64,000 nt of DNA, from positions 3,005,558 through 3,069,557 of the forward strand of contig VYZI01000029.1 in the NCBI GenBank assembly GCA_013397695.1, written 5' to 3'. Source of the stretch: Centropus unirufus. Lineage: Eukaryota; Chordata; Aves; Cuculiformes; Centropidae. The translations under genes and the position numbers were made by a program. The notes under the pieces were generated by a model. That model had not been told where the DNA came from, ran no database searches, and saw only the letters and a program-made list of their open reading frames with translations. Below, piece by piece: positions 50,501 through 64,000 of this stretch (its first letter is position 1; the number at the start of each line of letters is the position of its first letter).

Positions 50501-53500
50501 AGAGAAGTGGAAAGGGAAGACGCTGATTGGGGTTTTAGCTGTGTTACTCAAGCCACAGATGATGTAGTTGTGAACTTGCAAGCAGAATGAGGCCCAGAGT
50601 CTGTGCTTCTCCATGTGTTTGTCATATAGGCAAGTACTTTATAGTAGGCTGTTACTGGGAAGCGTGGTATTTATTCTTTTTCTTTGGAGTTGAATGAACC
50701 TTGATTGCAGTTTTCCTTCTTTTTGGTAACGATAAGAGTACAGAAACAAGCTGGTTCAAACAGTGAAGCTGTTGTCTTGACTAGAATCCCAAGTTTGATT
50801 TGAATTAGCCATTCATAAAACAGACATGCATATGTACATACACATGGGTGCACACACAAAACTTTGAAAGCAGTACCATCTGTTTTTTGTTAAGGCTGGG
50901 TCATAATTAACATGAGTGGTGATAGTTCATGTTCTGCATTTGTGACCTGATGTGTATTATCATTGAATGCTTCTCTCCTAAACAGAACTCATATTAATTG
51001 GGGATTCAGTAGAGCCAGGAATTAAGGTAAAGAAGGGCAGTGAAATTTTTTAAATTTAGAGAGTATTTTCTTTCACTTTGCCTTGGAGAAGTTATTTTTC
51101 AATCCTCTGTTCTAAGTAAACATTCTACAAATTATACTTTGAATAAAACACATCAGAGACTTCCAGGGAAACAGCAGACAGCATGAGAAAAGATTGGAAA
51201 ATGCTCAAGGTGACAAGAATACCTTCTGCAGCACCATTACAAGATACAAGTTGACCCCTCATAAGTACTGAAGAAGCTGACATGACAGTACAAAGCTAAA
51301 AAAGATCACAATGTTTGGGAGAGGGAGGGAAGGGACATATGTTCTCAAAGACATTCTTTCCTGGCAATTAATAAATCCTTGACAAATGAAAAACATTCAG
51401 TCTCTTTTGGATGGACCTTCAGGGAAGGCTGTGAGAACAGCTTAAAGTGAATTTCAGTGTCTTCTTGGACACTACATTTCAGATTAATAAAAAAGTGCAA
51501 TTAGACAAATATCTGTGGAGAATGAGAAATACCTATACATGCATAACATGTTGAAGTTTAAGGGACGTGTTTTAGCCTATGTCTTAGAAACCTCTTTAAA
51601 ATCATATTGAACTTCTGCAGGAGTCAGGTCTTCTCTGGGTTGTGAAGGAAAATAAGTAAGATGGCAAATACTGAAAAACAGTATTAAGTAAAAACAGTAT
51701 TTAAAACAGAAATTAAGTATATAGGTAGCTATCAACTCCCTGGACAGGTATATTTTTATATATTAAGGTATATTTTTGAAAAGTCTTTCCTAACATAGCA
51801 AGTTGGGTTTTTTAATTTCTCATGGTAGTCTTACTCTCTTCAATATCCAAGTACTCAGCTACTCCTATTTAATCTTTCCTTTTCCAACTTCTAAATGCTT
51901 ATGCATTCCTATCCAGAGGTTTGTACAGAGCTTTGATGCTACTACCATCTCTTCCACTCAGGCTTCCAGTAACCATTCTTCCTCCACTTTATTCACAACT
52001 CAGCTGCTGCAGTCATCTGTCTTGCTCCATGGCCCACGTCTTCTCGTCACATACATTCCTCCCTCATAAAATTTAAGATTGCCTTTCGCAGTTGTCATTT
52101 CGACTGTTGCTCTTTCTAGGTGTGAGTTTGCTACACAAACCAAACATCTTGTTGCTTACATTTCTAATTCTTCCTTTTGCACCCACTACTCTGCTCCTCA
52201 CATTTACCACACTATCCTCCTCTCTGAAGATGTTTTTTAACAACAGAGAGATAATCGCAGTAGGCCTGTTTTGACCTTTCATCTGGAAGACTCAATGTGT
52301 TTGAATGACACATCTCTAAAATTTTTAATGCTCTTGGTTTGTAGAGATGAGAGCCAGCAGCTTTTAGTTTTCAATGTCAAGCATGTAGCACATACTCCAG
52401 AAATAAAAGGATAAAGGCAATATGTTCATGGTCTCTCTAGGTACAGATAGGCTAACTTCTCATAGGTCTGCATCTCGCCCTGCACCAAACTGGCTGTCAT
52501 CCATGCCATACAATCAAGTTTGTTATCCAGTCAGATCGGCTGACTCAATTTACCTTGTGCTTTTTCCTTAATCCAAATCAGCCCAAAGAAACTAGGTAGT
52601 GTAAAGACTAGGATTCAGAAGTGGAAGGATTATTAACATGACTCATTTTCATTTAAATAGAGCAGGAAGATCTTACCCAAGGAGCTCAGAAGCTTAAGTG
52701 GAATAGGCACGCCTGACAGAGGGATGGAAGGGTCCAGCTGGGAGCACAAGGCTCCTCCAAAAGAGGATGGTGTTTGCATGGCCTAAGGTTTCATACTTAC
52801 ACACCTCCTCTGTATGTATGAGGAGTAATTACTTTTTTTTAAGGAAGTAAAATGCTAAGTGATTTGATCAAGACCACAAATCAGCATGCCACAGACCGGG
52901 CTATTATAACATGCTAGTAAAACAGTCAGTTTGGAAGCTTAAACTCTGGAGGCAGGAGTCACCTTGTATCACATATTTGAAGTGTGCCCAGCATAAAACA
53001 GCTCAGACCTTGCTGAGGTTCCCGAGTAGCCGTTTAATACAGATAGTAACTGTCATGTAGACCAATTGCATGGCCCTTTATACAGGTTCTTTTTAACTCT
53101 TGGGATCATAAAAACTTCAAAGCTTCAACAGAATAAGGTGAGTCTAATTTTAAATGTCTCAAGCTACTTTCCTGGATCCAATTAAATAAAAAAATACCCT
53201 GCTGGGAAAGGTTTCCCATATGGAAATTTTCCTTTCAGATTGTTTTGTTCCCCTTATAACTGCCAGTGACAGCATAGCATTTGAGGCATAAGGAGGAAGT
53301 TATGCCAAATAGCTATTGTGAGAGGAAATAAAATAAAGGTAGCCAGAAGATGAAGAAAACATTGTTAGTAAACTTAAAAGGTAGGTGAAATCTCTTCACC
53401 TGCATCGACCCCAGAACTGTGCTAATTATGAGGATTATCATGCTTCCCCTACATAACAATAGATTATGTCAGCTGCTGGAGGGGGTGGCATACCCACTCA

Positions 53501-56500
53501 GACATTAAAATGCAGCCTACAGATTTCTTATACACAGAGTCATGAAATAAATGCAGGTGTCCTGACTGGCACAGTGAAAATGCTAGTCTGTCAGGAGGAA
53601 ATAGGCACAAAGAGATATCTCACATCCAAGCATGTACCTAAGCCAAAACATATATATTCTCAATAACTTACAAGAGAAGCTTAATTTCTGTCATACCTGA
53701 TCATCTTCCAAAATTGCATCAGTTGACCTTATTAGTTTTTGTATCACCTGTTCTCATCCTCTCTACCACTCGCTTAATAGATATAAACATTTTGTTGAAA
53801 ACTTGTATGGAATTCAATTCCTCCCAGCGTATCTTCAACTTTGTTTATCTCAATGAAGAACTGGTTGAGTGATAAAATGGTCACATAAGTGTGCATACAT
53901 TTGTTAACAAAAAAAAGCCTTAGCCTGTTGCCAGCTCTCCAAACATCACTTCTCTTCTGAAGGTCCAAGGTTCTGAATTGTGTGCCTAAACTTACCCTCA
54001 AACACACCAGAAAAGTCTCAGTAAATTAAATTCAGTGCACATTCTCCTGTTCTGATACTCTTTTAAGTAACACTGCCTCGGGATACATTAGTTTCATTAT
54101 CTCTGTGTCTATAATAAGATCCTAGTGCATGACAGCCAGAGATTGCCATTTATCCATCCCATACTGACATACTTCATTTTGGTTGGTGGAAGGATATACT
54201 ATGTGAGTCATAGCCCCGTAATTCCTGCTCAGTATTGTATCATGGACATGACATTTGGCCTTGAACCCTTCCCATGAGGAAACAGGGGTTGCACCTACCC
54301 AGAATAAATATTGCTGGCTCATTCACTAAATGTAGAGTTTCAGTTTTACCTGAACCAATTTACATGGAAACTCTTGTGGGGAGAAAAATTTAAAGAACTA
54401 TATCAAATAAAGCTATTTTTTTCCATTTCACTCTTGAGGAGCATGCTTCCATGCAGATAAGCATCATATTGGAATATTCCCAGCAAGTGCTTCGTGCATA
54501 TGAGACATAAATTTTACAGTAGTAAAAAATAATTAAGTACCAGCTTATTGCTGTGCTGGCTTGATTGGAACCTTAATCTTTATGATGAAGATTGAAAAAA
54601 TCTAGACTCAATTTCTGCATCCTTGGTTTTCACATTTATGAAGAGCACTAAATGAAAAAGAGTAAACCCAGAGTGCCTACTCTAGACACCCCTGCTAAAC
54701 ATCACAGCACCTGCAAATAGACACTTAGCACCAGCATTAATTAATTAATTAATCCATCCAAAATCAGCATCTCCATACAGTCAATGCAGAGATTTGGGCA
54801 TCTCTAAAGAGAGATTTAAAAGCTTAGTGCTGAGTGGGGCATGACTAAAGTCAATAAGAAATATTTAAGGCTGATTTAAGGCTGCTTCAGTTGCATGCTT
54901 ACACCTTGAATGAACCTGACCTGAAGTGCTTCTCTAGGCACCCAGCAGTGGAGAGATTTAGGTATCATGAGCTAGAAGTAGGAAATCTGCTGAGTACCTG
55001 CACTCTCTGATGACTCCTTACAGACATCTGTACCTTTCATGCACAAAAAGAGCAAAGAACATATTTTTAAGATAGACCTGATTCTTCTAATGAAAGAATT
55101 ATGAAATGTAGGTTTCTGAGATTTCAGAGGGCAGCATTCAGTGACTCAGCAGACCTCATGACTGTTCATTGTGGGCTTGTGCTTCTGAGACACATTTAGC
55201 TTACTATCAACAGCACATCATTAGGACAAACATTACTACTTTAAAATCTCTCCATCTACTTAGCTGAGAGCACCGCACATGCATGAGCTATCTAGCTCAG
55301 TTTCACACTTCCTTCCACTCCTCTATCCACATATAGGCTCAGTCTTTCTGGTGAGGAATTAAAATGCAAAAACAATGGTGTGCTATTGAGTAACAAGGTT
55401 TTAATTGGTATCATAGATGCGGAAGAGAGTTGCATAGAGCTGCAACACACTCATGTTCCTCTCAAAGAGGTGTTTAAATACTCGGTGAAAGAAGACAGAG
55501 TAACTTGCATAATTTCTACCCTGGCCTGGCAGAGCTTATGAAGGAAAGATCCTTTTTTTCTTCAAGAACTCATGAAATGGTTCACCAAGCTTCTTATTGT
55601 ATACTGAGAAAACAAAGCAAATCTTGTAAGTTTACTTAAAAAATCTGAGTGCCTTCACACGAAAAAAATCTCGTGATACCCTAGCTGGTGAAAGACCCAA
55701 TGAGTAAAATGTTGATTTCTTTGATGAGGGAGATATTTCTTTGATATTCCTACTAAATACAAACCCTTCTCTCAATTGCGTGAATGGCAAAATGTTTCAC
55801 CTTAAGGAGCTGTGATATCAGCTTCTTAACACACTGTTGTAATATACTAAGTAAGAATCTATATAATATCAATTACTTTGTTTCAGACACCTTGATCAAA
55901 ATTCATTTGATCATATTGATTATGTTCCTAGTAAAAACTTACAGCATGGTCTAACTACATGCACTACATCGTGTCAGGTTTATTGTGCGATGGAAATTAA
56001 AGAAAAAATCTGGATAACTTGCATTTTTCCCTGTGTAGTTTCCTAAATTTTGATTGATCCTCTTTAAATACATTTCATCTAATCAGAATATTATACCACA
56101 CAATCCTGAAATAAACATTACAGACTGATATATTCTTTCTCTCTTTTGGAAATGCACCAGGGTAATGTATTCAAAGAGTGATCTAACAGACTCCAGCCAG
56201 CTACTCTGCTCCCAGGAGAATAGCAGCAGCATCATACTTTTGGAGGGCTGATACTTCCATGCTAAGTTCCTCAATGACCCCCACTGAGGCCATTAGCTGT
56301 GAGCCAAGCTCTGGCCGAGTCTTAGCACAGCAATTGTATTGCCCAGTTGCCCTTCCCAGCATCGCAGCCATCCCTGGTCATGTGCTTTTCTTAAATAAGC
56401 TCTTTATTTCCCACAATTCAACAGACTCTTTTATGGTTTTATGCAGCTTCTTCTCCCACCCTCCAGCAGCTCACTGCTTTCTAGCTCCAGGCTTCCTCAG

Positions 56501-57467
56501 CCCCTTGGTCACCCTCAGTCCTTCAGCACTGTCTGTCTGCACACCCACTCCTTCTTGCTGGTTTTGTCCAGCCAGCAGAAAGCATGACAGCTTTAGTTGT
56601 CCAGCAAGAACTAACTCCGCTTGTCCTGGAGAAGGAGATTTTTTTCCCATTTTGCTTCTGCCTCTGCATATAGTCAATATTTGCATAATATATTAAATAT
56701 GTGGGGAAACCTCAAAAGATTTGGTTCAATGCCTTTTGGATAAGCACCTGAAAAGCTTGGCTGTTTGTGCAAACCTAATCCAAACAATCTGATTCTTGAG
56801 TTAATGGGCTGGAAATCTTGTGAGAACAGGTTGTCTCACAGTACAAGATTTCTCGTAATTTTTGCCTCTGCTGTTGGAATGGTAGTAGGATGAAAATAAC
56901 CTCTTGTACTGTTTTGACACTTCCTTTTAGGTATTCAGGAGAAAGGAGGAAGAAAGTTACCCAAACTTTTCTCATACTTACAAAAGTATCCATCAGCTTA
57001 AACTGATGTTTCAGGTAAGAACTCAGGATGGAAGATTACACCATCCAAACCGATTCAACTGTTCTTTTATAGCAGTGTTCACCCACATTATTGATATGCA
57101 TCAGGTATTGGTAAAATAATACATTACATACTCTGACTGACTGGCTAATAGGAATCTGTCAAACTATGAATGCTATAACAGTCACATAATAATAACACAG
57201 CACTATGGAAGGTAATAAATTATATACTTGCCACCATTCTTCACGTATTCTATACGGATCATAGAGTTATGGTTATTGGTTGCAGTGTGTATTACCAGGT
57301 CCCAGGGTCACCATAACAGAGTTAAATGATGTAAGGGAGTAAGTAAAACAATGATCTATGTTCAAAAACACCACTAGCCTTGATACCTATTTACCTCATG
57401 CAGTATGTTTATATACTGAGTGTGAATAATCAGGTTCCCTGAAAAAGGAGGGAAAATTGACAATGCA
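44514..57467. other. Long non-coding stretch
   Basis: No gene is supported over 13 kb. The longest frame (56259-56696, 145 codons, plus) is pyrimidine-rich with no domain. An 18-bp ATTA run lies at 54736-54753. I see no transposon that I can name, which fits an old, low-repeat intergenic or intronic region. Confidence 0.4.
54736..54753. repeat. (ATTA)n self-complementary run
   Basis: An 18-base alternating ATTA run is its own reverse complement. It is short and probably of no special meaning. Confidence 0.85.
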
Positions 57468-57497
57468 GGGGGAGAGGGGGGGGGGAGAGGGAGCGGG
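57468..57497 (+). repeat. G-quadruplex-type motif
   Basis: Four G-runs lie in 30 bases: 57468-57472 (5 G), 57476-57485 (10 G), 57489-57491 (3 G) and 57495-57497 (3 G). The loops are AGA, AGA and AGC. It is a strong plus-strand quadruplex pattern in an otherwise AT-rich region. Confidence 0.93.
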
Positions 57498-60231
57498 AAG
57501 AACCATGCTTTCCATTTATCAAGAATTTTGTACTGAAGACTGTATTTATTTTTGTGGGTGCTGCAGGCTGTGGGGTGTCACTCTGAGAGCATCATGAAGA
57601 AAGTATTCCAGTAGCTGCCGTGTGCCACATCTTAAACTGAGCCCAGGACCAAAGGCCACAATAATCCTAGCTTATTGTTAGTGCTACTGCTTCTACTTGA
57701 GCAAAAGGAGCAATTCCTCTCCATTTAAGCAATGCAGTATTTGTACTTTAGTTTGAAGTATCATCCACTTACGTTTTATTCATGAATCCTTTCAACTTCA
57801 TTCCGTCTCCACTCTTCAGTGTATTGCATATCTACAGATTCAACAGACCTCAAAGACAATGCTGATATACCATAACTTATACTCAAGGGAAGTACGAGGG
57901 TGGAATAAATAGTGGATCTGTACAATCAGAGACTGCTTCCAGATTCACCAGGGAAGATGGTTCTGGATAGGGAGAAACAAACATAATTATGTAAAATAGT
58001 ATTGCTAAAAATTCCCAATTACATAAATCAATGATATTTTACACTGCATATGGATTTATAGACCATTTAGGATTGACTGATACAGCTATCAGCTACATAC
58101 TGTCAGCAAGTTCTGTATCTCTTGGTGTCAGCAAAAAAATAAAAAAATAAGGGGGAGGGTGTTACTTTTATATATGAGGCGAAATTGTGTTGTATTTTCA
58201 AAGCAGATGTCATCTCAAGAAAAATTATGCTTAGGCAGGAGTTTTCATGTAAATAATTTTCTGCTAGGCAATCTATCTTTTTTTTTTTTAAGTATCTATA
58301 TAAACCTAAAGATTTCTAAGAACAGCTATAAAGCAGGGTGAAAAAAACAGGATAGCAGAAGTAGCCTAGCGCCCAAGTACCACAACTTAAAAGATCTCTA
58401 ACAGATCCCCTAATGCAGATCTCATTTGCACTTTTACCTGTTTAGGCAGCAGGTAAACAAGTTAAGCAAGTTATCTTCTCTGTCCCTGCTGTTCCCAGAT
58501 CCTGACCAATATATACATTATGTCCAGTTGTGCCTCTGGAAACCACAGTCAAGGCTAGCTGAGAATAACTAGACTAACTGGGAGGTAGCATCCGTTCTCT
58601 TCCTAGGTATTCAATTTGTCACATATTTATTACACAGTGTGCTTTTAACCCTTTCCGTTTCCACCCTGCTGTGTGTAATGCTAGACGCACCTCTGTACCT
58701 AATGCTGACCTGACTCATTTGAGCCCTCCCCCTGAAAACAATGAGGGTCTCAGGTGTGATTGAACAGAATCTGAACAATAATCCTGGCTTTCTTCTGAAA
58801 ATGAACAGTGGTGCGTGAAAGGTATTATACCCCTATTTTGCTGAGTGCAGAGCTCTGAAAGGTCACACTGGGAGAGAGACTGTGAATTGTTTGGAAAATA
58901 GCCAATTTGATTACAATGGGCAATTCTGAGCTTACAGTTTGCTTGTGTCTATCCCGCCTAAAGTGGCATCATTTGTAATATAACAGTACTGCAGAATTGC
59001 TGTGGAGGAGACTGCAAACTGGATTTCTGTTCTGCTGAAGAATCAGAAGATATTTCAATATCAAAACCAAGACACAACCTATTCAACCCTGTCAACAATA
59101 TAGACACTTAAATACAAGTTCAGAAGCATTAAATTAATGTTAACATATACTTGCTAAACAGTCAAAATTAACAGCGGTTTGGGGGTGGAATGAACATTAA
59201 AAGCTACTATCAAGTTCTGTGGGATCATTTTCACTTTTACAAAAAAAAAAAAAATCAATATAAAATCCAAGGCATTTCTATGTTCCCACTGCCTGCCTAG
59301 GTCTAAGTCCCAACACTCTCCAGGAATTTGCCAAGTGCTTGCATCTTAACCCAGATGATTGCCTCCAACAGCTAATGCGACCAGTTCAAATTCAAACATG
59401 ACTACAGTGCCACAGGTGATTGACAAGTTCTTGTCTTGATGCAAGAAATGGTGGGACTCAAAAATGCCAGCTTCTCATGGAGAGACCCAGTCACTTCATT
59501 TTGTACACAGGCTGAAACCATATGTTTCTTCTCATGGTTGTTTTACTGGTTTTGCCTATAATGCCTTGATTTGTAGCATTGTTGTTAGGGCCACTATAAA
59601 TAAATGGGGTTTCCCCAGACATGGTCTATTTGTTCTGGACATATTTTAAGAATTTTCCTGCATTTGCTTAGGGTTTGCACTCACCTGGTAAAACACGTCC
59701 ACCTGGCGTATGCATGCTCAGCAGGTTTGACATCTTTCAGAAATATGGTAGGTTCTTGCAGATGGGTTGCTTAAAGATTGAAGGTCCCTCTCCAATTTTT
59801 GATTATTTAAGAACCATACGTTGTGGACTGCAGTAGGAACTGCAATAGACTTGCAAATGACCTGAGTAGTTTTATAGAAGACAACATCAACTTGTTCTAA
59901 ATCCCCTTGTTTCATTTGGTTACACTGGCAAGTTACACTGAAATCCGTTACTCCCTCCAGTCGCTTAGTCTGATGGCTGCAGAATTCACTAATAATGGAT
60001 TAACATGTCATTTCTTGATGGAAATCAACATTTTCTAACCCAACAATATGGTTGAATGTACAGTCTTAACAGTAAGAAGAGGGTGGAGGGAGGGAGCTGG
60101 AGAACAAAACAAAATAAGCAAGCAAAAGAAACCCCAAGTATCTGTTATTTTTAGCAGCTAGTTTTGATTTCTATTCCTTGAGGAGCTTTCTTGAGGTTTT
60201 GGAGATGGTGGTCAATCAGGAAAATTTGATC
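57498..60231. other. Non-coding stretch
   Basis: I see no gene. A 14-base A run is at 59241-59254 without a recognisable retrocopy upstream of it. Confidence 0.4.
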
Positions 60232-60263
60232 CAGTTTCTACCAGGAACAGTTTCTACCAGGAA
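60232..60263. repeat. 16-bp perfect tandem duplication
   Basis: CAGTTTCTACCAGGAA at 60232-60247 is repeated exactly at 60248-60263. Confidence 0.95.
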
Positions 60264-63200
60264 ATGTCTTCACTCAGCTTGGGTAAGTGTAAAAAACTAA
60301 CTCAGGACCAAAGCCCAAAAATGGCGCTGTTATTGTTGGTTCTTTCAGGAGAAGCAATAAAAATTCTTTATTAGTACCTGACTCTCTCCCAAACCCTGGA
60401 CCTTGATGAAGATTTCTCTTCACTTCAGGTCTCTGGTTTTCTTAGTTTCATTTTTTTCTGTTATGAGTATCTTTGATGTTTTTCATGAAATATTCTCCTA
60501 CCTTAATTTCCAATGACACTAAGACAATAAAGAGTAATGTGAAGAATTTCCAGCCAGTGTTAAGGATTAATGACCTAGTTTTCAATTTTCAATTCATTAA
60601 GAACTCCACTCAAAATAATCCATTTTGTAATGGTCTGGAGGTTTTGGTCTAGTAAAAGGCAAGGGATTTAAAGAAGACTTTTCATGTAAGTAATTTAAAA
60701 ACTGTCATAAATAAACAGAAAAGTAAAAATAATGTACAGAATAGTCACAAATAGATAGTAAACTGGCCTACATTATTTTCACACTCTTTTTCATCTGCCA
60801 TGGAGAGCTTTAATACATAGATCCAGAATCTGTGCTTTTTTTCCCTACTGAAAATTGTAAGTTAAACATCATGCCACAGTTCTTCACAAAGCTCAAGAGA
60901 AAGGGGAAAAACTATACATCTTTAATCAGGTTACTAATTTTCAGTCATAAAGAAATGGAGAAAAACTTGCTTATTTTTAAGCTTTCTTGGAGAGATATCT
61001 AGACATTATTAGAAAGCAGGGCTGGGCAGCAAATGGCTTTCATCTCCATAAAGATTTGATATTTTGATTATTTTCCAGCCTCAAAAATGAAATCTTATAG
61101 AACCAGACAGTAGTATAAAGTGCAAAGAACCACTCTTTGCAAAATGAAACAGCCAAAAAATCTGGTTTTGTTCAATTAAAATGTTTTTTTTACCTAGTTT
61201 CCCTTTTCTGTGCAAATTAAATTAAATTTTAAAAGAAAAAGTTGCTTCTGACTGAAAAAAATCAATGGTTTTTATGTATATTAAATTAGATATTTCTTAT
61301 TGTGATTTATTAATAACTAATTCACTGCAATGAAACAGGTCATTTCTGCAATTCTTTTAGAAAATCAGCATTTTTCATTGAAATAGATAATGAAGAATTC
61401 CTACCCAAACACGCTGAAGACTATCCCTCTGCAGATGAGTTTTATAACCTATAATTTGCCTTCAGGTGTGGCTTAGGAAGCCCTTCAATTGTATTTTGAC
61501 CTGTCTAAGAGGATTTTCTGGATCTCTTCCTTAACTTTCTTTCAAATATTTAAAATCATCCAAACACATCAGGGGAGTATTATTTCCCACAAATCAACTT
61601 TATGAAATATTGTAAGACGTAACAGGAAATCTCCTATTTGCAGGATTGACACTGTATCCTCTGTATGTATGAACTGAGTTTGTATTGGCATAGATGGAAA
61701 AAAAAGAACCCCAAATTCCACAATCAACTAACTAAAACAATTATTCCTGCTGAACTATTCCTATATAAATGACAAGTGGTATCACGGTTCATCTGTTCTC
61801 TCACTCACTCATGGTACATAGTATTTCTAATGCAAAAAGTGCCGCATTTTCTGTCTTAAATAAAAGAAAGGAGAGCAGGAGAATAAATCCAACTTCTTTT
61901 TTTTATTATATGTAACCTTGAATAAGAAGAGTGCAGTTTATGCCTGTGCATCTCATCAAGAATATATGTCATTTCTCTAAATAAGCATCATATATCTCAA
62001 TAGTAGGGTCAGTTACCCACTCCTACCCCCTCACAGAAGCTGATCTATCAAGTTAAATCACAGGCTTTTTGATATGAGTGTCAATGTAGACATGACATTA
62101 AATGAAATAACCCACAGTGGGACACAAAAACAGAAAACAATGCAGAAAGATGGTTAACTCCTTAAGCTCTCAAGTCACTAAAATACAGAGAGGTTAGTGC
62201 ATGGTCTGTACTCTAGGGCAGAGTATATTTTAGTTCAAATATTTTGAATGCATGGTCAGTTTTTCATGAACTTATCTTCCTTTGCTTCTTCAAAACTCTT
62301 GAGCTACATGTTGCCTTTCTATTCTTGCTCTTCCACAGGAACATTATGGCTTCATCTTCTATATAATCTCTTCCTCTATGACTGTCACCATTCTCTGCCA
62401 CAGTTGTCTTTTCCTCCAGATTGAAGAAGCTTAAAGTACATTGTTCCCAAAGGCCTTTAAAAACCCCAACATATCCCAATACAGCCAAGGTTTGTAGAAT
62501 TAGTAAGACTTAATGAGTTTATTTCACATGGTAGAAGTTTTTGCCACAAATTCCCAGTTTAAATTCACAGCCCCAGTCCATCAACTCAGGGCCCATATTG
62601 GTTACAATAGTGCCTGCAGAAGAGGATGATACCTAGTATGAGATGTAGCAGGACACAGCCAACATCATGACTTGGACGTTTTCATGGGACTTCTCCAGCC
62701 CTGAGGGGACAAGAGAAACAGCATAGCATGACTGGTTCCCACAGGTCTCCAGCCTCTTCTTTCCAGCCCCACTTCAGGTTTTATAGCCTCATCTGTTTTA
62801 CTTCTTGGAACAGGTCATCACTTGTGCAGCCCAGCAAACTTCTCTTGGGAGTAGCTTAAGAGCAGTAGGTGACAGAGGCCAAAACAGAGCCAGGAACACA
62901 CTCATAATCCAACAGCATGAACAACCATGTGCCAGTACCCTCGCTCAGGCCATGGCCTTTCCTTAAGCCAATAAAGCTGAAGTCTTTATTCTGATCCAGA
63001 CATCCAGAGCTTCACATGCTACATGGTGGGTCAGCCTAAACGATAAGGGTTTCCCAGGTGCCCCTCTGTTAGCTGCTTTGTGGAGGACCATCTCAAGGAC
63101 CAGATGCTATTTCCAAAGGCTGTGTTTATATGTGATATCGCAGTTTGGTTTTTTTTCAAACAATTTTTACTTCATTCTAATGCAAACAAAGGTGAGGGGA

Positions 63201-64000
63201 AGCACATACTCTTGAAAAAATTGAAGAAACTTTTTTTTCTGGTCATATTTAGTAGTGTATCCCTGCACTGTGAAGCTCCTCATCTTCTGAATTTAAGTGC
63301 CAGTCTGGCCTCCTTTAAAATCAGCACCTTCTTACTGACAGCGGCTAGAGAAGACGGCTGCCCTGTAAAGCTGTGCCAAACAGCAGTCTGGCTTCAATAC
63401 ATGGCATAATAGAGAGAGGTGACAACACTCAGTTTGACTCTCAATTACAGGGTATCTCACTACTCAGGAATATGAGGGAAGATATTTCAGCCTGAAAATG
63501 ACTAAAAAATACATTTTTACTCAAAAAAAACCAACAACCCAACCTTGATTTTGTAGCTATCATGACAAAACCTTTATACCATGAGCCCTAGTGCTGTTCT
63601 GCAGGAGGGGCTTACTCATCCACCAGCCTGTAAATGAGGCAGGATGTGATGGACAGTGTTAAGTTAATAATATTTTTACAAATAATGCAATGGTAAGTGA
63701 TGCAGAATAAATGGACTTATGAGAGAAAATGCATTAGTTTTAGATTCCAACCCTTCAACAGATGGTGGGTCTTACAGCTTGGGACCCACGTAACAGCATT
63801 CTGCAAGGAGGGATCTGGAGAACTCCCTCCGATTTTGCTGTCCTGCTCATTTTCCCAGTAGGTTCCTCCATTTCAGGAGGGTTCTCTTTGGGAAGCAGAC
63901 ATTCATAGCATGTTTGTTACCAATTTATTAATTAGAACTAAACAACCAGGCAAAAGTGTAATATGGATATAAACAAACACAATTATAATAAAGTGTGGAA
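60264..64000. other. Non-coding stretch to window end
   Basis: I see no gene, RNA gene or transposon. The 109-codon plus-strand frame at 63080-63409 has no recognisable motif. Confidence 0.4.

Noticed and set aside
56259..56696. 145-codon plus-strand frame, longest in the window
   Set aside because: It is Ser/Pro/Leu/Cys-rich from C/T-rich DNA, with a competing frame on the other strand and no domain.
57258..57290. ATCATAGAGTTATGG block resembling a CR1 tail
   Set aside because: The similarity is limited to a dozen bases and no CR1 sequence follows on either side.
59241..59254. 14-base A run as the tail of a processed retrocopy
   Set aside because: No coding or RNA-gene similarity is visible upstream and there are no flanking duplications.
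1..64000. CRISPR array, bacterial defence system or phage module
   Set aside because: The sequence is vertebrate-like with CR1 elements; no regularly spaced direct repeats or prokaryotic gene organisation exist.

Overview
The window looks like nuclear DNA of a bird. The evidence is three separate CR1 LINE copies, two of them with the typical avian CR1 3' tail, plus a long insertion that I recognise from memory as an ERV/LTR-type repeat common in bird genomes, in a mostly AT-rich, repeat-poor background. The LTR-type repeat hints at Neoaves rather than galliforms, but that is recall and could not be checked. There are no bacterial operons, phage modules or CRISPR arrays, and I recognised no tRNA, rRNA or snRNA gene. 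No complete protein-coding gene can be supported. The longest open frames (about 115 to 145 codons) are about what chance gives in AT-rich DNA of this size.

Layout. Positions 1-3 kb are unique sequence with a CAAA microsatellite and one perfect hairpin. The most informative locus is about 3.1-5.0 kb: a decayed minus-strand CR1 with endonuclease, reverse transcriptase and C-terminal fragments. It is flanked on both sides by minus-strand remnants that look like the RNase H region of a Ty3/gypsy-type element, so the CR1 appears nested inside an older, unusual retroelement. Positions 5-8.5 kb contain only weak candidate exons. An ERV/LTR-type repeat fills about 8.56-9.65 kb. At 11.95-12.04 kb the minus strand carries a good candidate first coding exon: a secretory signal peptide ending at a GTGAGT donor. 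A second minus-strand CR1 lies at 14.0-14.6 kb and a plus-strand CR1 3' end at 28.2-28.6 kb.

The rest (about 15-28 kb and 29-64 kb) is long non-coding sequence. It is broken only by a pure 15-copy hexanucleotide array (24.4 kb), two G-quadruplex-type motifs (20.4 and 57.5 kb), several short tandem duplications (16.6, 35.2, 44.5, 60.2 kb) and a 16-bp palindrome (39.6 kb). It reads as intergenic or deep intronic DNA.

The recognisable genes here are dead retroelement fragments. The two observations most worth following are the Ty3/gypsy-like relic, an uncommon class in birds, and the possible secreted-protein exon on the minus strand.
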